Shown: positions 11,474 to 22,642, counted from the first letter of the stretch. The stretch is DNA of 64,000 bases from Bolinopsis microptera (GCF_026151205.1 NC_087075.1:14335628-14399627), one strand, 5' to 3'. The notes: a model not told the origin generated them from the letters alone. Translations and numbers: made by a program.

Positions 11474-11946
11474 ATTGTAGGACGATGCACTACTGGGCCG
11501 CTCCGCGCATTAAATATTCTTAATTATTAGATCGGTGCGATTTGCTCTAACCAGACCCTCTCGCTTGCAGTAGCGCGCGACCACCGAAGAAATATTCTAC
11601 TTGTGAAACAAGCGCGTCACGCAGTACGCGACTACGCGTATTATATACACATGGCTATGTGAATGGTGCGATGAACCACTAAACCACACTTAACTAAGTT
11701 GCAAAGGATTGACATTGTCAATTAAGGTTTACTGGGTGGCGCTCAGCCTGTCATTCCGCCGAATTTCTATTCGGCGGATATGTTTATCAAAATAATTAAT
11801 AGCCTGGGGTCCCCAGGTAAATTAAGGTATAATTAAATAAGTTTTTTGTAGCGCGATGCACTTACTACTGGGTCGTGCGCGCATCCAATAATGCTTCTCG
11901 CAACCACTTATGCATATTGGCGAAATGCGAAGGATTGACATCGTCA
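11474..11946 (+). repeat. Dispersed repeat, copies 2 and 3
   Basis: Two blocks (about 11474-11725 and 11849-11946) resemble the block at 6436-6550, sharing GTAGCGCGATGCAC and GGATTGACATCGTCAAT. Between them, at 11742-11815, is a second motif (CAGCCTGTCATTCCGCCGAA) that recurs at about 58505. No coding frame. Confidence 0.55.
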
Positions 11947-12049
11947 ATCAAATAAGTTGTGTGTTAAAATTCATTGTCATATGTTGTATGACCCGCCGCG
12001 CATGAGTGCGCGGCCCCCCTGTATCGTCAGAACGATAAAGTAAAAAAGG

Positions 12050-12245
12050 AAAATTTTCTCAATTCCCGATTTTCGGGAATTTTCAATATTTGTATTAACA
12101 TTAACAATTCAACTTGCAAATTTTAGAATATTCGAATGAATTGCAGACTGTTGGTGCACGTTGTCAGTTGTTTACCTCTCTTGCATTGTGCACGCGAAGC
12201 GTGCACTCCGAGGCGAGATCAGATCAAGCCTTTTGAGGTCAAAGC
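12050..12245 (+). repeat. Dispersed repeat shared with 63565-63740
   Basis: About 180 bp, starting near ATTCCCGATTTTCGGGAAT (itself an inverted repeat) and ending GGTCAAAGCTTC, recur almost unchanged near the right end of the window. In both places the block lies just upstream of a copy of the same TIR element. The spacing differs by roughly 95 bp. Confidence 0.75.
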
Positions 12246-12344
12246 TTCGCGTGCGAAAAATTAAGGTTGCAACGCGACGTGTGTCAAATTGACTGCAATA
12301 TAGTTTTATACTATAACGTTAATCAGATTCTCGAACGTCGTGGA

Positions 12345-12703
12345 GGGCTTTTACTAATTCGCTCGCCCAAAAATTTCACGTGACTTTGGTTTTTATGGTT
12401 TTGCAGCCGTACAAAACGGTTTTACGTAAACCCTAATCTGTAATCCCAACCCTAACCCTAACCATAACGGCATAACCCCGAATAGAAGCTAACCATAACC
12501 CTTCTACAACCCTAACCGTTACCCTATACCCGAGCCCTAAACAATCGAATTCGTATTTTACCAGCCTGTCACGTGACCAAAACTGAAAATAGTTTTTTGC
12601 CCATAACTCTCCAAAGAAGCATTTTTACCTTACGTCAAGCGGGGTGATTCGGAATCAGCGTCCAAAAATTCTTTAAATTTGGGCGAGCGATTTAGTAGGA
12701 GCG
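12345..12703 (+). mobile_element. TIR element (MITE-like), copy A, with telomere-like core
   Basis: The ends are inverted versions of CTACTAA.TCGCTCGCCCAAA. Related copies lie at 59707-60091 (inverted) and 63741-63981. The interior has a degenerate run of CCCTAACC/CCATAACC motifs (about 12430-12540). It also has CACGTGAC on both sides of that run, and GGTGATTCGGAATCAGCGTC near the right end. Non-coding. Confidence 0.75.
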
Positions 12704-12710
12704 TTAGCTT

Positions 12711-12816
12711 TGTAGGTTTACAACCTACCAGGACGCGCGCCGAGTTGGACTCGTCGACGGTCCTGGAACAAATATTTTATCTATGGAACAGATATTTTAC
12801 GAGTATCACCCGTTAA
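12711..12816 (+). mobile_element. Short (106 bp) insertion with 9-bp target duplication, copy A
   Basis: The segment starts TGTAGGTTTACAACC and ends CACCCGTTAA. It is flanked by the direct repeat CGTTAGCTT (12702-12710 and 12817-12825). The inverted composite at 59382-59475 has the same segment at a different place, with its own 9-bp duplication (AGGATTTTA). Two independent insertions with 9-bp duplications indicate a mobile non-autonomous DNA element. No obvious terminal inverted repeats. The duplication length fits Mutator-like or Merlin-like transposition. Confidence 0.75.
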
Positions 12817-12923
12817 CGTTAGCTTAGCTTTATATAACATTCGCGTACGACCGTACGTTGCGTGTTGTTAAACATTTTTCTGTGTGCACTGACATGCAAT
12901 TAAGCGCAGCATTTAGTTTTTAG

Positions 12924-13519
12924 TAGGTAGTGCGCCATCGACAGTAACCCGCGCGTGCCGACTGTAGGATGGTTTTTTAGCGCTAATTTCGGCCAGCACA
13001 ATTTTCTTCAAACAAATAGATATTGAGTATCCTTCCCGACCTCCAATTGCAACAAAAATTGGTAGGCTTACTTAAAGACTTACAAGGAAAGTGTCCGAAA
13101 AATTTAAAGCATATCCAACCATTAGACATTATGTTACAGCTAAAAGTAGCGTATTTTGCCCCATTTTGATCACTATATCAACTCCGATGTCCACCAAATT
13201 TTTCGGACAGTTGTGAAAGCCCTATTGGAAGGTCGTCGCCAATTTCCAGAATGATCTCATTTAAGGAACTGAAGATAAATCCGAATAATACGACAAAAAT
13301 GGTCAAATTTGGACCAATTTGGTCAAATTACGCGACTTTTACAGCTACTTTTGCTCCAAAAGCCGCGCACCATCAAATATGGCACCTAGGCGAAACTCAC
13401 TGATCTTTCCAAAAAGGTATGACAAATTTGGTATTGGGGAAATTCTCACAATCTCTAGAAAACAGTGGTACAAAAATTTTTTAAATCCGAGCAAGTTTAT
13501 TTTTATCGTGCACCTCCTA
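12924..13519 (+). mobile_element. About 600-bp insertion absent from the related composite
   Basis: The composite at 59343-60091 runs straight through this point. Here the sequence is split between two copies of TTTTTAG (12917-12923 and 13520-13526). The inserted ends are weak inverted repeats, TAGGTAGTGCGC and TAGGAGGTGCAC, agreeing at 9 of 12 positions. The short open frames inside show no recognisable protein. Probably a non-autonomous DNA transposon. Confidence 0.6.
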
Positions 13520-13693
13520 TTTTTAGGTTTATAACCTACCAAAACGCCTAAGCTAAATATGCCTCAATATTATATGACGAAATTGTAACTACAATTAAGG
13601 TTTTTTGCTTAATATAATAACCATAATAATATAACCATAACACAAATAGTTTTAAAATCCTCGTATCGTATCCGCGCATCCGGCATCAGTGCA

Positions 13694-14131
13694 TACTACT
13701 ACACTACTACACTACTACACTACTACACTACTACACTACTACACTACTACACTACTACACTACTACACTACTACACTACTACACTACTACACTACTACAC
13801 TACTACACTACTACACTACTACACTACTACACTACTACACTACTACACTACTACACTACTACACTACTACACTACTACACTACTACACTACTACACTACT
13901 ACACTACTACACTACTACACTACTACACTACTACACTACTACACTACTACACTACTACACTACTACACTACTACACTACTACACTACTACACTACTACAC
14001 TACTACACTACTACACTACTACACTACTACACTACTACACTACTACACTACTACACTACTACACTACTACACTACTACACTACTACACTACTACACTACT
14101 ACACTACTACACTACTACACTACTACACTAC
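13694..14131 (+). repeat. Microsatellite (ACTACTAC)n, about 55 copies
   Basis: A nearly perfect 8-bp tandem array of about 438 bp. It is joined to the composite element at the sequence CATCAGTGCATA. The inverted composite is joined at the same sequence to the same microsatellite (59231-59342), so the array is part of the element and not a chance neighbour. Confidence 0.95.
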
Positions 14132-14220
14132 GACATCGAATTACATATTCTATAATCATATTATAATAGTACCACTTAAAGCTAGGACGTATTTAAAAAG
14201 TTGAAAGTTTCATGTGTCTT

Positions 14221-14400
14221 CCAATATAACCAATCTACAAAATACCACGTGCCTGCTGAAAACCAATCAAGTGTTCGCACTTGACTTAAAATAACCAATC
14301 AGATATCTGCATGTGTGTTGAATTGTCCAATCAGGTATCAACACGTGTGTTGAATTGACCAATGAGGAGCGAGGAGAGGGAGGAAGCTTCGGTTAAATAC
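14221..14400 (+). promoter_or_regulatory. Regularly spaced CCAAT boxes with TATA-like element
   Basis: CCAAT occurs at 14221, 14230, 14263, 14295, 14327 and 14359, so the last five are 32-33 bp apart, about three helical turns. TTAAATAC follows at about 14393. The spacing comes from a degenerate 32-bp repeat, each unit with CCAATCA-type sequence and CACGTG or a variant in two of them. It resembles an NF-Y type promoter just upstream of the 52-bp minisatellite. Promoter activity is inference. Confidence 0.45.
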
Positions 14401-14452
14401 AGGCGGTGTTAATAAAGTTAAAATAAGCGGCTTGTACCATGGTGTATGATTT

Positions 14453-16000
14453 GTGTAGCTGCAGTTTAGATTTAGTCCGCTTTAGTTTCAGTCCCCCCTC
14501 GTCTGTGTAGCTGCAGTTTAGATTTAGTCAGCTTTAGTTTCAGTCCCCCCTCGTCCGAGTAGCTGCAGTTTAGATTTAGTCAGCTTTAGTTTCAGTCCCC
14601 CCTCGTCCGTGTAGCTGCAGTTTAGATTTAGTCAGCTTTAGTTTCAGTCCCCCCTCGTCCGTGTAGCTGCAGTTTAGATTTAGTCAGCTTTAGTTTCAGC
14701 CCCCCCTCGTCCGTGTAGCTGCAGTTTAGATTTAGTCAGCTTTAGTTTCAGTCCCCCCTCGTCTGTGTAGCTGCAGTTTAGATTTAGTCAGCTTTAGTTT
14801 CAGTCCCCCTCGTCCGTGGAGCTGCAGTTTAGATTTAGTCAGCTTTAGTTTCAGTCCCCCCTCGTCCGTGTAGCTGCAGTTTAGATTTAGTCAGCTTTAG
14901 TTTCAGTCCCCCCTCGTCTGTGTAGCTGCAGTTTAGATTTAGTCAGCTTTAGTTTCAGTCCCCCTCGTCCGTGGAGCTGCAGTTTAGATTTAGTCAGCTT
15001 TAGTTTCAGTCCCCCCTCGTCTGTGTAGCTGCAGTTTAGATTTAGTCAGCTTTAGTTTCAGTCCCCCCTCGTCCGTGTAGCTGCAGTTTAGATTTAGTCA
15101 GCTTTAGTTTCAGTCCCCCCTCGTCCGTGTAGCTGCAGTTTAGATTTAGTCAGCTTTAGTTTCAGTCCCCCCTCGTCCGTGTAGCTGCAGTTTAGATTTA
15201 GTCAGCTTTAGTTTCAGTCCCCCCTCGTCCGTGGAGCTGCAGTTTAGATTTAGTCAGCTTTAGTTTCAGTCCCCCCTCGTCCGTGCAGCTGCAGTTTAGA
15301 TTTAGTCCGCTTTAGTTTCAGTCCCCCCTCGTCCGTGTAGCTGCAGTTTAGATTTAGTCAGCTTTAGTTTCAGTCCCCCCTCGTCTGTGTAGCTGCAGTT
15401 TAGATTTAGTCAGCTTTAGTTTCAGTCCCCCCTCGTCTGTGTAGCTGCAGTTTAGATTTAGTCCGCTTTAGTTTCAGTCCCCCCCTCGTCCGTGTAGCTG
15501 CAGTTAAGATTTAGTCCGCTTTAGTTTCAGTCCCCCCTCGTCTGTGTAGCTGCAGTTTAGATTTAGTCAGCTTTAGTTTCAGTCCCCCCCTCGTCCGTGT
15601 AGCTGCAGTTTAGATTTAGTCAGCTTTAGTTTCAGTCCCCCCTCGTCTGTGTAGCTGCAGTTTAGATTTAGTCAGCTTTAGTTTCAGTCCCCCCTCGTCC
15701 GTGTAGCTGCAGTTTAGATTTAGTCAGCTTTAGTTTCAGTCCCCCCTCGTCCGTGGAGCTGCAGTTTGTATTTAGTCCGCTTTAGTTTCAGTCCCCCCTC
15801 GTCCGTGAAGCTGCAGTTTAGATTTAGTCAGCTTTAGTTTCAGTCCCCCCTCGTCTGTGTAGCTGCAGTTTAGATTTAGTCAGCTTTAGTTTCAGTCCCC
15901 CCTCGTCCGTGGAGCTGCAGTTTAGATTTAGTCAGCTTTAGTTTCAGTCCCCCCTCGTCCGTGAAGCTGCAGTTTAGATTTAGTCAGCTTTAGTTTCAGT
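14453..16000 (+). repeat. 52-bp minisatellite, about 30 copies
   Basis: Each unit contains GTGTAGCTGCAGTTTAG, TTTAGTCAGCTTTAGTTTC and a C-run followed by TCGTCC. Units differ by single substitutions (CCGT/CTGT, TCAG/TCCG) and by the length of the C-run. That spread indicates ongoing unequal exchange. No spacers lie between units. The short frames crossing it are by-products of the repeat. Confidence 0.95.
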
Positions 16001-16454
16001 CGTTCCTTTAGTTGGAGGGCTGTTTTATTTTTTACAATTATCTCACATTGGAAAGAAGAGACAAGGGTAGGTAACTCCCAGAGTTGGGATGACCTGAAGT
16101 GCTCATCTCCTTTTCTTGTAACCCTCAGCCAGTCAGCCAAGGCACTATACTATCTGTATAGGAGGGCTAGTCCTACAACTCTACAAGCTAGGGAGTGCGT
16201 ATCACCAACCGAAGCAGCTGTACCTATTCACAGCTTGGTGACCAACTTGCAGATATAATTATATAAGTGGACAAGAAGAAGACCATCCAGCTTTTCAGAC
16301 ACTTCATTAGATAGCATTGATTTCTTGCTTCAAGTACAACCTTTCTGAAGAAACATAAATCACAGCAAACTCCTGTACGCCTTTAGGCAATAGGCATCTC
16401 TAAAGTAGAACACTGGTGGATTATAATGTAGGGTTCATGTTATCTCTGATACAT
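16001..16454. other. Unique sequence between minisatellite and LINE fragment
   Basis: About 450 bp with no convincing coding frame or structure. Confidence 0.5.
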
Positions 16455-16465
16455 GTGTTCACCCC

Positions 16466-17537
16466 GGGGGCTGGTTATATTATCACCACTGACAACAACA
16501 ACACTAGAGGAAAGATCATTCAAGCTTCCCGATTATTGCCCCGTTTATCAAACAGAACTCACTGCCATCATCGAAGCTTGTAAATATCTATCAACTTATA
16601 CCAACACACACATCATCATATGGTCAGACAGTCTCTCCTCTATTCAAGCTATATCCTCACCCTCAACGAGGAGTAGAACTACTAGAGACTGTTACGACAC
16701 CCTCAATACACTCGGATCCACTAACACCTTAGAGATCAGATGGATAGCAGCACACATCGGATTGTGGGGTAATGAAAAAGCAGACGAGCTGGCCAAAAAT
16801 GGCACAACCAGTGAATCCACTTTGAATTGCCCAATACCACAATCTTACATCAAACGCCTGATCAACGACAAAGTCACCAAACTTAATCAAGAATCATGGA
16901 TTACTGATGGTCCCAGACACACTAAACTGACACTTGGACACAAAAACATCAACATCATCAAAAATCTCGACACTACACTCAGTAACAACAGACAAAATTA
17001 CAGAACTGCAGTGCACCTCATCACGGGACACTGTGGCCTCAGGCCCTCAACAAACACCTACACACCATACGCAAATCAGACACAAGTGCTTGTCCTAAAT
17101 GCGGCGACGAAGAGGAATCTGTCTCACACTTTCTCGGTCAGTGCCCGGCTATTGCCCAAATAAGAGGTCAATATTTCCGGGACTACTACCTCTCTGTCAA
17201 TGACATATTCGACAACCAACACATCTCCACCATTGTCAACTTTGCAAACCACACTAAACGCTTAATGGTGCCAGAGGAGTTGGACCAGACAGGTGTAACA
17301 TAGCGACTACTTTAACGCTGTCTTATTTCGCCTCTCTCTTCCACACTCTACCACCACTTAAGCGTTCATCTATGACACACCCCACAACACTTACCATCAT
17401 CCTTGATTACACATCTTGATTCCACTGGCATCCTCCCACAGGACTGCCATACCCCAGAGGTAGGCAAAGCATTCATATGCTATCCTCTTGTGGGCCAACC
17501 AGGCCCAGCCTTTCTTTAAAATAAAAGATTAAAAAAA
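16466..17537 (+). mobile_element. 5'-truncated LINE with RNase H and zinc knuckle, 11-bp target duplication
   Basis: The segment is bracketed by the direct repeat GTGTTCACCCC (16455-16465 and 17538-17548) and ends in an A-rich tail, a textbook target-primed insertion. Coding content: part of an RNase H domain (GAGYIIT in one frame; VYQTELTAIIEACKYL, IIIWSDSLSSIQAI and WIAAHIGLWGNEKADELAKN in the next), then a CCHC knuckle (CPKCGDEEESVSHFLGQC) in a third frame ending at the stop 17301-17303. Two frameshifts (about 16520 and 17045) make it a pseudogene. The 3' UTR matches that of the LINE at 47100-48190. Confidence 0.9.
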
Positions 17538-17548
17538 GTGTTCACCCC

Positions 17549-18268
17549 AAACTACACTTTTAATAAATATAAAGCTGTACACCCTGGGGCTGCTCTCTTC
17601 ACCTATTAGAGAGGAATACCCGTCCTAGGGACACTATCACTATTACGAGTTATGCTGTATTAATTTGACCATCTATGGTGTTTATCAATAATAGACTAGA
17701 AGCGTGTTCACGCTTTCACTCTTGCTGCTCCTTCATACAATTTACTATAAACAAGAAAATGCTTCTTATAAATTCCTTTTGCTTCTAAATACAGTTCTTA
17801 TTTAATTCCCACAGTTGCCTTAAACTGTAACCACTATTTTTATAGTTTAATGGAATAACCGTACGGGCAACTTTTTCTTTGAACTGAACATTTAACTAAA
17901 ACTTACGTCCTACCAAGGTAGCTTGTAACGGAGTATAATGCAATCTATTTAAACGATTTAAACAGCCGCTATTATAGCGTTATATTGGGATAAAAGGTCC
18001 CATACTCTTTTTGAAGCCATATATCTTTCCCTCTTTATGACGTGCCCCCATACAACGAAATCCCCCGTTGATACACGTTTACTTTCCCTTTTCGCGAGCG
18101 CCCGCCGACAAGAAAACGGCTGGATTCGTGCTGTGCTGTTTTAACTTAAGAGGTAAAAAAATGTTGAGGGGCCGACACGTGCCGCCCCCTCCCCCCTCCC
18201 CCGACACGTGCCCCTCCCCCAGGCCCCAAGGAATTACAGCCCTGTCTCAAGTATTGGTATCACTGCCG
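17549..18268. other. No gene seen; C-rich block near the right end
   Basis: Mostly AT-rich unique sequence. One ACCCGTCCTAGGGACA motif at about 17611 matches the unit of the adjacent 29-bp array. A C-rich block with two CCGACACGTGCC copies lies at 18170-18225. Confidence 0.5.
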
Positions 18269-18682
18269 CAACATCCTTAGGACGGGTATCCCTGCAACTG
18301 CGTCCCTAGGACGCCAGGAGTGACGGGTATCCCCGCTACTGCATCCTTAGGACGGGTATCCCCGCTAATGCATCCCTAGGACGGGTATCCCCGCTAATGC
18401 ATCCCTAGGACGGGTATCCCCGCTACTGAATCTCTAGGACGAGTATCCCCGCTACTGCATCCCTAGGACGGGTATCCCCGCTACTGCATCTCTAGGACGG
18501 GTATCCCCGCTACTGCATCTCTAGGACGGGTATTCCCGCTACTGCATCCCTAGGACGGGTATTCCCGCTACTGCATCCCTAGGACGGGTATCCCGCTAAT
18601 GAATCCCTAGGACGGGTATCCCCGCTAATGCATCCCTAGGACGGGTATCCCCGCTAATGCATCCCTAGGACGGGTATTCTTG
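18269..18682 (+). repeat. 29-bp minisatellite, about 14 copies
   Basis: Each unit contains CCTAGGACGGGTATCCCCGC followed by TACTGCATC or TAATGCATC. Single copies of the same core in reverse orientation (ACCCGTCCTAGGGACG) occur elsewhere, at about 17611, 25390 and 25975, so the unit is dispersed as well as tandem. Confidence 0.92.
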
Positions 18683-18887
18683 TATCTCATTAAGAAAGTA
18701 TGAGATTAGATTAAGCCACGTGACGATGAAGTAACGCTATATCACGTGGGGTGTGTAATGTAGTGTGTAATAAGATCACATATCGTAACGTGTGGTAAAG
18801 ATTTGTCTTCCTAGCTGGTCAGAGGCCGGCTCTTATTCAATTACCCCTACTACCCTGACTGTTAGGGTTTACTGTTTTACACTCTAG

Positions 18888-19424
18888 CTCATCTTTACCT
18901 GCTAGCTCATCACTCTAGCTAGGGGCCGTCTCTGCTGCTAGCTCATCACTCTAGCTAGGGGCCGTCTCTGCTGCTAGCTCATCACTCTAGCTAGGGGCCG
19001 TCTCTGCTGCTAGCTCATCACTCTAGCTAGGGGCCGTCTCTGCTGCTAGCTCATCACTCTAGCTAGGGGCCGTCTCTGCTGCTAGCTCATCCCTCTAGCT
19101 AGGGGCCGTCTCTGCTGCTAGCTCATCACTCTAGCTAGGGGCCGTCTCTGCTGCTAGCTCATCACTCTAGCTAGGGGCCGTCTCTGCTGCTAGCTCATCA
19201 CTCTAGCTAGGGGCCGTCTCTGCTGCTAGCTCATCACTCTAGCTAGGGGCCGTCTCTGCTGCTAGCTCATCACTCTAGCTAGGGGCCGTCTCTGCTGCTA
19301 GCTCATCACTCTAGCTAGGGGCCGTCTCTGCTGCTAGCTCATCACTCTAGCTAGGGGCCGTCTCTGCTGCTAGCTCATCACTCTAGCTAGGGGCCGTCTC
19401 TGCTGCTAGCTCATCCCTGTTCAC
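18888..19424 (+). repeat. 36-bp minisatellite, about 15 copies
   Basis: The units contain GCTAGCTCATCACTCTAGCT then AGGGGCCGTCTCTGCT. They are almost identical, with a few single-base variants. The overlapping GCTAGC and CTAGCTAG palindromes recur in every unit. Confidence 0.93.
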
Positions 19425-19945
19425 CAGCTTGATGAAAACTAGCAGCTCATCTTTTTTTGTGCTCCTTTTAATTTGTTTTGTGTTTATTCGTTATTTCTTG
19501 GAATAGATTATAGTGATTAATGCTTTATTTTAAATAGTGGTGTTAAATGTTATTCCATGACAAATATTACAGTGACATTTTCTAACGCTTGTGATTTAAT
19601 TGCAACATTACTCTCGAGTCGTAACTATGGTTGCATCTCTATTGCGGGTTAAGAACTGGCTACTAGACGGCTATATTAAACTTCTAACTGGCTAACTGGC
19701 TAACTGGCTTTTAACAGGCTGGTTAGTGGTCACTCAATGGCCCTAATCCGAACCCTTGCTGCGTCCTCAATGTCCAATGTTCATTCGGGGTGTAGAAAAT
19801 ATAGGGGCACCAAAACATGAGCGCAAAATATAAGCAAAGCAAAAGAGTAGGTCACAAAATATAGCGGTATTTTACAGTGTGCCACTGCACTGAATTGTTG
19901 CGGGTCCAAACTGCAGTTCCCGCCAATAACCACGTTATTCCGCAT
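19425..19945. other. No gene seen
   Basis: Unique AT-rich sequence with a short run of CTAACTGG repeats at about 19685-19710. Confidence 0.5.
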
Positions 19946-20100
19946 AACTCCGCATAACTCCGCATAACTCCGCATCACTCCGCATAACTCCGCATAACTC
20001 CGCATCACTCCGCATAACTCCGCATAACTCCGCATAACTCCGCATAACTCCGCATAACTCCGCATAACTCCGCATAACCCCGCATAACCACGCATAACTT
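19946..20100 (+). repeat. 10-bp tandem repeat (CGCATAACTC)n
   Basis: About 15 units, with CGCATCACTC variants. The 10-bp period is close to one helical turn. A separate roughly 32-bp duplication around ACTTACGTGATGCCCTCC follows at 20185-20260. Confidence 0.9.
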
Positions 20101-20398
20101 CGCGTGAACTAATTACCGCAGATGGTAACATTAACAACTCCCTTATTCAATACTTGATCAAGAAGAAGGTATTCTCGGAAATTCCGCGTTCTGCGTGTAA
20201 CTTACGTGATGCCCTCCGGATGCGTTCTGCATGTAACTTACGTGATGCCCTCCGCATGCAACCCTCCCGCACATATTTCGCATTCTCCAGGTCAGATTTA
20301 TACTATTATATTATATATTACATTGCTGTACACGGAGTTAGCAATACATTGTCACACTTGCTAGAAGATACGTTGTTTTCAGACATGTAGTTTACCAA

Positions 20399-21796
20399 GT
20401 TCTTGTTGTCAGTCCTTGTAGGAGGGTTTATTAGTGAAAACAGGATGTGTCAGATGGGTGCCCCGTGTTCTTGTTACCAGTCCTTGTAGGAGGGTTTATT
20501 AGTGAGAACAGGATGTGTCAGATGGGTGCCCCGTGTTCTTGTTACCAGTCCTTGTAGGAGGGTTTATTAGTGAGAACAGGATGTGTCAGATGGGTGCCCC
20601 GTGTTCTTGTTACCAGTCCTTGTAGGAGGGTTTATTAGTGAGAACAGGATGTGTCAGATGGGTGCCCCGTGTTCTTGTTACCAGTCCTTGTAGGAGGGTT
20701 TATTAGTGAGAACAGGATGTGTCAGATGGGTGCCCCGTGTTCTTGTTACCAGTCCTTGTAGGAGGGTTTATTAGTGAGAACAGGATGTGTCAGATGGGTG
20801 CCCCGTGTTCTTGTTACCAGTCCTTGTAGGAGGGTTTATTAGTGAGAACAGGATGTGTCAGATGGGTGCCCCGTGTTCTTGTTACCAGTCCTTGTAGGAG
20901 GGTTTATTAGTGAGAACAGGATGTGTCAGATGGGTGCCCCGTGTTCTTGTTACCAGTCCTTGTAGGAGGGTTTATTAGTGAGAACAGGATGTGTCAGATG
21001 GGTGCCCCGTGTTCTTGTTACCAGTCCTTGTAGGAGGGTTTATTAGTGAGAACAGGATGTGTCAGATGGGTGCCCCGTGTTCTTGTTACCAGTCCTTGTA
21101 GGAGGGTTTATTAGTGAGAACAGGATGTGTCAGATGGGTGCCCCGTGTTCTTGTTACCAGTCCTTGTAGGAGGGTTTATTAGTGAGAACAGGATGTGTCA
21201 GATGGGTGCCCCGTGTTCTTGTTACCAGTCCTTGTAGGAGGGTTTATTAGTGAGAACAGGATGTGTCAGATGGGTGCCCCGTGTTCTTGTTACCAGTCCT
21301 TGTAGGAGGGTTTATTAGTGAGAACAGGATGTGTCAGATGGGTGCCCCGTGTTCTTGTTACCAGTCCTTGTAGGAGGGTTTATTAGTGAGAACAGGATGT
21401 GTCAGATGGGTGCCCCGTGTTCTTGTTACCAGTCCTTGTAGGAGGGTTTATTAGTGAGAACAGGATGTGTCAGATGGGTGCCCCGTGTTCTTGTTACCAG
21501 TCCTTGTAGGAGGGTTTATTAGTGAGAACAGGATGTGTCAGATGGGTGCCCCGTGTTCTTGTTACCAGTCCTTGTAGGAGGGTTTATTAGTGAGAACAGG
21601 ATGTGTCAGATGGGTGCCCCGTGTTCTTGTTACCAGTCCTTGTAGGAGGGTTTATTAGTGAGAACAGGATGTGTCAGATGGGTGCCCCGTGTTCTTGTTA
21701 CCAGTCCTTGTAGGAGGGTTTATTAGTGAGAACATGATGTGTCAGATGGGTGCCCCGTGTTCTTGTTACCAGTCCTTGTAGGAGGGTTTATTAGTG
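20399..21796 (+). repeat. 68-bp minisatellite, about 20.5 copies, nearly identical
   Basis: Each unit contains TTCTTGTTACCAGTCCTTGT, AGGAGGGTTTATTAGTGAG and CAGATGGGTGCCCCGTG. I find only a few differences, in the first and last units. Such homogeneity means recent expansion or strong gene conversion. There are no spacers, so it is not a CRISPR-like array. Confidence 0.96.
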
Positions 21797-22019
21797 AACA
21801 TTGAACAGGTCTTTTCTCATTAAAGTTTTTATTAGAAGTTTTTGTCAGTCTATACTTTTCTAAATGTGTAAATTCCTGATTTAATTATAATTAACGAATT
21901 ACGCAATTTTACTATAAAATGCCATTAACCACCTTCAGTTTGTATATTTAGCCAGAGTCACCCCCTTCCAACGTGTAACAAATATAATGCAACTTTATTT
22001 GTGCGTTTCTTCATTAGTT

Positions 22020-22642
22020 TACTGTAGCACTGTAGAACTGTAGCACTGTAGCACTGTAGAACTGTAGCACTGTAGCACTGTAGCACTGTAGCACTGTAGC
22101 ACTGTATCACTGCAACACTGTAGCACTGTAGCTCTGTAGCTCTGTAGCTCTGTAGCTCTGTAGCTCTGTAGCTCTGTAGCTCTGTAGCTCTGTAGCTCTG
22201 TAGCTCTGTAGCAGTGTAGCTCTGTAGCTCTGTAGCTCTGTAGCTCTGCAACACTGGAGCACTGTAGCACTGTAGCACTGTAGCACTGTAGCACTGTAGT
22301 ACTGTAGCACTGTAGAACTGTAGCACTGTAGCACTGTAGCAGTGTAGCTCTGTTGCTCTGTAGCTCTGTAGTACTGTAGCTCTGTAGCTCTGTAGTTCTG
22401 TAGCTCTGTAGCTCTGTAGCTCTGTAGCTCTGTAGCTCTGTAGCTCTGTAGCTCTGTTATAGCTCTGTAGCTCTGTAGTACTGTAGCTCTGTAGCACTGT
22501 AGCACTGTAGCACTGTAGCAGTGTAGCTCTGTGGCTCTGTAGCTCTGTAGCTCTGTAGCTCTGTAGCTCTGTAGCACTGTAGAACTGTCGCACTTTTGCA
22601 CTGTAGCACTGTAGCACTGTATCACTGTAGCACTGTATCACT
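22020..22642 (+). repeat. 9-bp tandem repeat (CTGTAGCAC / CTGTAGCTC)n
   Basis: About 68 units. The two variants occur in blocks, not at random: runs of AGCAC-type units alternate with runs of AGCTC-type units. This shows a higher-order duplication history. The long frames across it (TELQSYRA-like) are repeat artefacts. Confidence 0.95.

Noticed and set aside
12430-12540. Interstitial telomere or chromosome end
   Set aside because: Motifs are degenerate, short and confined to a TIR element that recurs elsewhere; no true telomere array.
13689-14204. Long open frame rich in LLHYYTTT
   Set aside because: Produced entirely by the 8-bp microsatellite, where several frames stay open; not a protein.
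20399-21796. Possible CRISPR-like array
   Set aside because: Units are directly adjacent with no unique spacers, and the genome is animal; it is a minisatellite.
22107-22641. Frames of TELQSYRA type
   Set aside because: By-product of the 9-bp CTGTAGCTC repeat.
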